From: Bacillota bacterium
Lineage (GTDB): Bacteria > Bacillota > UBA4882 > UBA10575
DNA length: 55,156 nucleotides
Reading direction: 5' to 3'
Assembly: GCA_029782135.1 (NCBI GenBank)
Contig: JAKOVI010000133.1
Span: 74,176-129,331 of the forward strand
The position numbers and the translations under genes were made by a program. Of the stretch, positions 53,399-55,156 are shown piece after piece. The notes under the pieces were generated by a model, which was not told the DNA's origin, made no database searches, and saw only the letters and a list, made by a program, of their open reading frames with translations. Positions within the stretch are counted from its first letter, which is position 1. Each line of letters begins with the position of its first letter.

Positions 53399-54106
53399 AT
53401 GATTAAACATCTCCTTTTTGATCTAGACGGGACTCTACTCCCGCTCGACCTGGATTTCTTCTTTCAAAATTATTTATCGGCCTTAAGTGCCAAATTCACC
53501 ACCTTTATTCCGGCGTCCGAATTTAAAGAAAAACTGATCGCCAGTACGATGGTGATGGTCCAGAACCAGGATCCCAACCTCACCAATGAGGAGGTCTTTT
53601 GGCAGGACTTCCCCGCTCGGGTCGGTTTTTCCCGCTCTTTCCTTGAGCCAATTTTCCTCCGTTTCTACCAGAACGAGTACTGTGCTTTGGGCAAGAACAT
53701 CCCCGCCACCCATCCGGTTCGCGAGCTCCTCACCTTTGCGTTGGCGAAAGGCTTTAAGCTTACAATCGCCACCAACCCAATCTTTCCCCATTATGCCCTC
53801 GTCGAACGGCTCGCCTGGATCAACTGCCACGATTTACCCTACGAGATGATTACCGCCATGGAGCGGATGCACTTTTGTAAACCCAATCCTGCCTATTATC
53901 AAGAAGTGCTTGATCTGCTCGGCGCGCAGGCGGAGGAATGTTTAATGATCGGCAACGATGTCGAAGAAGATCTGGTCGCCGCCACCCTGGGGATCAAAAC
54001 CTGCTTGGTCACTGATCTTTTGATCAGCCGGGGTAAATTACAAATTGAGCCGGACTATCGCTGCCGGCTCAATGAATTGAAGACGGTTATCGCAAGTTTA
54101 CGATAA
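53399..54106 (+). CDS. HAD superfamily hydrolase
   Basis: A 235-residue phosphatase-like protein with motif I LLFDLDGTLLPLD, motif II TIATNP, a Lys in HFCKPNPAYY and motif III MIGNDVEEDLVAA. The helical cap after motif I marks subfamily IA. Substrate unknown. The frame extends ten codons up, but AGGAAGGAG sits 8 bases before ATG 53399. Its 3' end overlaps the convergent oxidoreductase gene by 9 bp. Confidence 0.88.
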   Translation: MIKHLLFDLDGTLLPLDLDFFFQNYLSALSAKFTTFIPASEFKEKLIASTMVMVQNQDPNLTNEEVFWQDFPARVGFSRSFLEPIFLRFYQNEYCALGKNIPATHPVRELLTFALAKGFKLTIATNPIFPHYALVERLAWINCHDLPYEMITAMERMHFCKPNPAYYQEVLDLLGAQAEECLMIGNDVEEDLVAATLGIKTCLVTDLLISRGKLQIEPDYRCRLNELKTVIASLR

Positions 54107-54975
54107 CGTAATCCACTTTTGTTTTTGCGCCGCTTCGGCAACCTTTTCCATGATATACTGGATATACGCTCCTTCGTATAAGGAAGGCGCGGCCGGTATG
54201 CCGGCATCGACACATTGGAGAAAATTATATAAGCTATGGACATGTGCTCTGGTCCAGCCAATAGCCACTTTCGGACTGGGAAAGACGCCCCCGGGTTTCT
54301 CATATTTTTGTCCACATTCGATTTTCGTAAATCCCCTAAACCCTCCAAAAGGAGTTTCCGGTTGGGTCTGATCAAAATATTCCAACCAATTCGGTTGCAT
54401 TAAATTAAAGCGCAGCGCCCCCTTCGTACCGTAAAGCTCAAAACGCAACTCATCTTCGGTCCCGGTCGCAATTTTGGAGGCGGCGGCCATTCCGGTTGCC
54501 CCGTTTTTAAGTTTTAAGATCATATAGACGGCGTCTTCCGCCGTGACTTCAACCATTTTCCCCTCTTGATCCGGACGTTTAGCGTAGAGGATCTGTGTTT
54601 CCGCAAATACCGCAGAGAACTCCCCCAGGAAGTAATAGATCAGGTCGAGCACATGCGAGCCAAGATCGAGCAAGACTCCCCCGCCAAACCTTTTTTCCTG
54701 TTTCCACCCTAAGGGCTTGCCGGGATCAACCGACCCTGAATGGAGATATGAAACCTGAAAAGAAATTACCTTCCCAAGGCGGCCTTCATCAATCAACTCT
54801 TTCGCCCGGATGGTGGCCGGGAAAAACCGGTAGTTCATCGCCATCTGCGTAATCACCCCGGTTTGGTCCAAGTGTGCCACTATTTCCTCCGCCTCCTGGT
54901 AGTTTACGGCAAGCGGTTTGTCACAATAAATATGCTTCCTTTTTTGTAAGGCCTTAAAGTTGAGTCCGTATAATG
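54098..54975 (-). pseudogene. Gfo/Idh/MocA oxidoreductase, 5' end removed by insertion sequence
   Basis: The protein reads like a Gfo/Idh/MocA dehydrogenase from TPLYGLNFKALQKRKHIYCDKPLA onward (the EKP-type catalytic lysine region), followed by GVLLDLGSHVLDLIYYFLG and the C-terminal sheet domain. The N-terminal NAD-binding GxGxxG part (about 65 residues) is absent. The homologous frame breaks off at about 54975, where GTGTAAAAATGG, an IS-end-like sequence, begins. An open frame continues into the IS to a TTG at 55018 (giving MLMALLFFQKTIF), which would make a protein without a Rossmann motif. The remaining part is intact, so the insertion may be recent. Confidence 0.82.
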
Positions 54976-55156
54976 GTGTAAAAATGGTTTTCTGAAAAAA
55001 TAGGAGAGCCATTAACAAATTCCTCAGTTAGAATAGAAGTTGGACAAACCAGAATTCTAAGAGGAGGAATTTGAATGGCTCAATACCAGATTACCGTAGA
55101 TCAAGAACTTTTGCACCGTCTATTTTTAGGAAATAACAAGGATGCCGGCGTGTCAG
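54976..55156 (+). mobile_element. Left end of an IS256-type insertion sequence (cut by window edge)
   Basis: From about 54976 the sequence GTGTAAAAATGG reads as a possible terminal inverted repeat, followed after 99 bp by a transposase start codon. The other end and the target duplication lie outside the window. Confidence 0.75.
55075..55156 (+). CDS. IS256 family transposase, N-terminal fragment
   Basis: ATG 55075, with GAGGAGG 9 bases before it, starts MAQYQITVDQELLHRLFLG, closely resembling the N-terminus of Mutator/IS256-type transposases of clostridia. Only 27 codons are inside the window, so the DDE catalytic residues cannot be checked. Confidence 0.75.
   Translation, partial: MAQYQITVDQELLHRLFLGNNKDAGVS

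Noticed and set aside
1-55156. tRNA, rRNA, CRISPR arrays, prophage or defence islands
   Set aside because: No cloverleaf or rRNA-like sequence, no regularly spaced repeats and no phage or defence genes were recognised; the only mobile element is the IS at the right edge plus the two structured repeats.

Overview
The window looks like chromosome of an anaerobic, probably endospore-forming member of the Bacillota (Firmicutes). The signs are a RapZ-YvcK pair, the spore germination protein YpeB, a HelD RNA-polymerase recycling helicase, a DUF1540 protein, a clean LexA/DinR-type box in front of uvrBA, many TTG and GTG starts behind strong AAGGAGG ribosome binding sites, and an oxygen-labile-type IlvD. 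One gene (10575-11517) encodes a small beta-barrel-like exported protein ending in Phe, which hints at an outer membrane, as in deep-branching diderm clostridial lineages (a Hydrogenispora/Limnochordia-like organism is a guess only). No rRNA, tRNA, CRISPR array or prophage was seen.

Layout. 1-6771 (minus): yvcK (cut by the window edge), rapZ, a nucleotidyltransferase/phosphohexomutase-like fusion paired with a family-4 glycosyltransferase, and folB. 6883-10425 (plus): nadA-nadB-nadC, complete de novo quinolinate/NAD synthesis. 10575-12598: the outer-membrane-type protein (minus, with an apparent frameshift in its signal peptide), then feoA and a DtxR/MntR-family regulator behind a DtxR/IdeR-like box. 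12790-15853: three overlapping M42 aminopeptidase genes. 15974-22482: Cof-type phosphatase, helD with two tiny leader ORFs, DUF1015, guaB (minus). 22714-27038: ypeB, a stand-alone CheY, DMT and ZIP transporters, DUF1540, VanY-type carboxypeptidase.

27273-39720 is an amino-acid biosynthesis block: ilvD plus a coupled DUF2007 gene, argC-J-B-D-G, then a helix-turn-helix/methyltransferase fusion directly in front of leuC-D-B. 39829-44273 holds a hypothetical gene, ftsE-ftsX, a C-terminal processing protease and a divergent polysaccharide deacetylase (cell-wall remodelling at division). 44324-50522 is LexA-boxed uvrB-uvrA followed by a stand-alone AICAR transformylase. 50898-53147 (minus) is a GNAT-like protein with a DUF819 membrane protein. 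The window ends with a HAD hydrolase, an oxidoreductase gene whose 5' end has been removed by an insertion sequence, and the start of an IS256-type transposase.

The least expected items are: a pair of related structured intergenic repeats of about 220-230 bp (35666-35884, and inverted at 50550-50781) with long inverted arms and a strongly conserved core; helically phased AAGAGAAT repeats over the promoter of the HTH/methyltransferase gene; the leader mini-ORFs of helD; the triple M42 operon; and the frameshifted outer-membrane protein. All calls come from reading the sequence; no database search was run.
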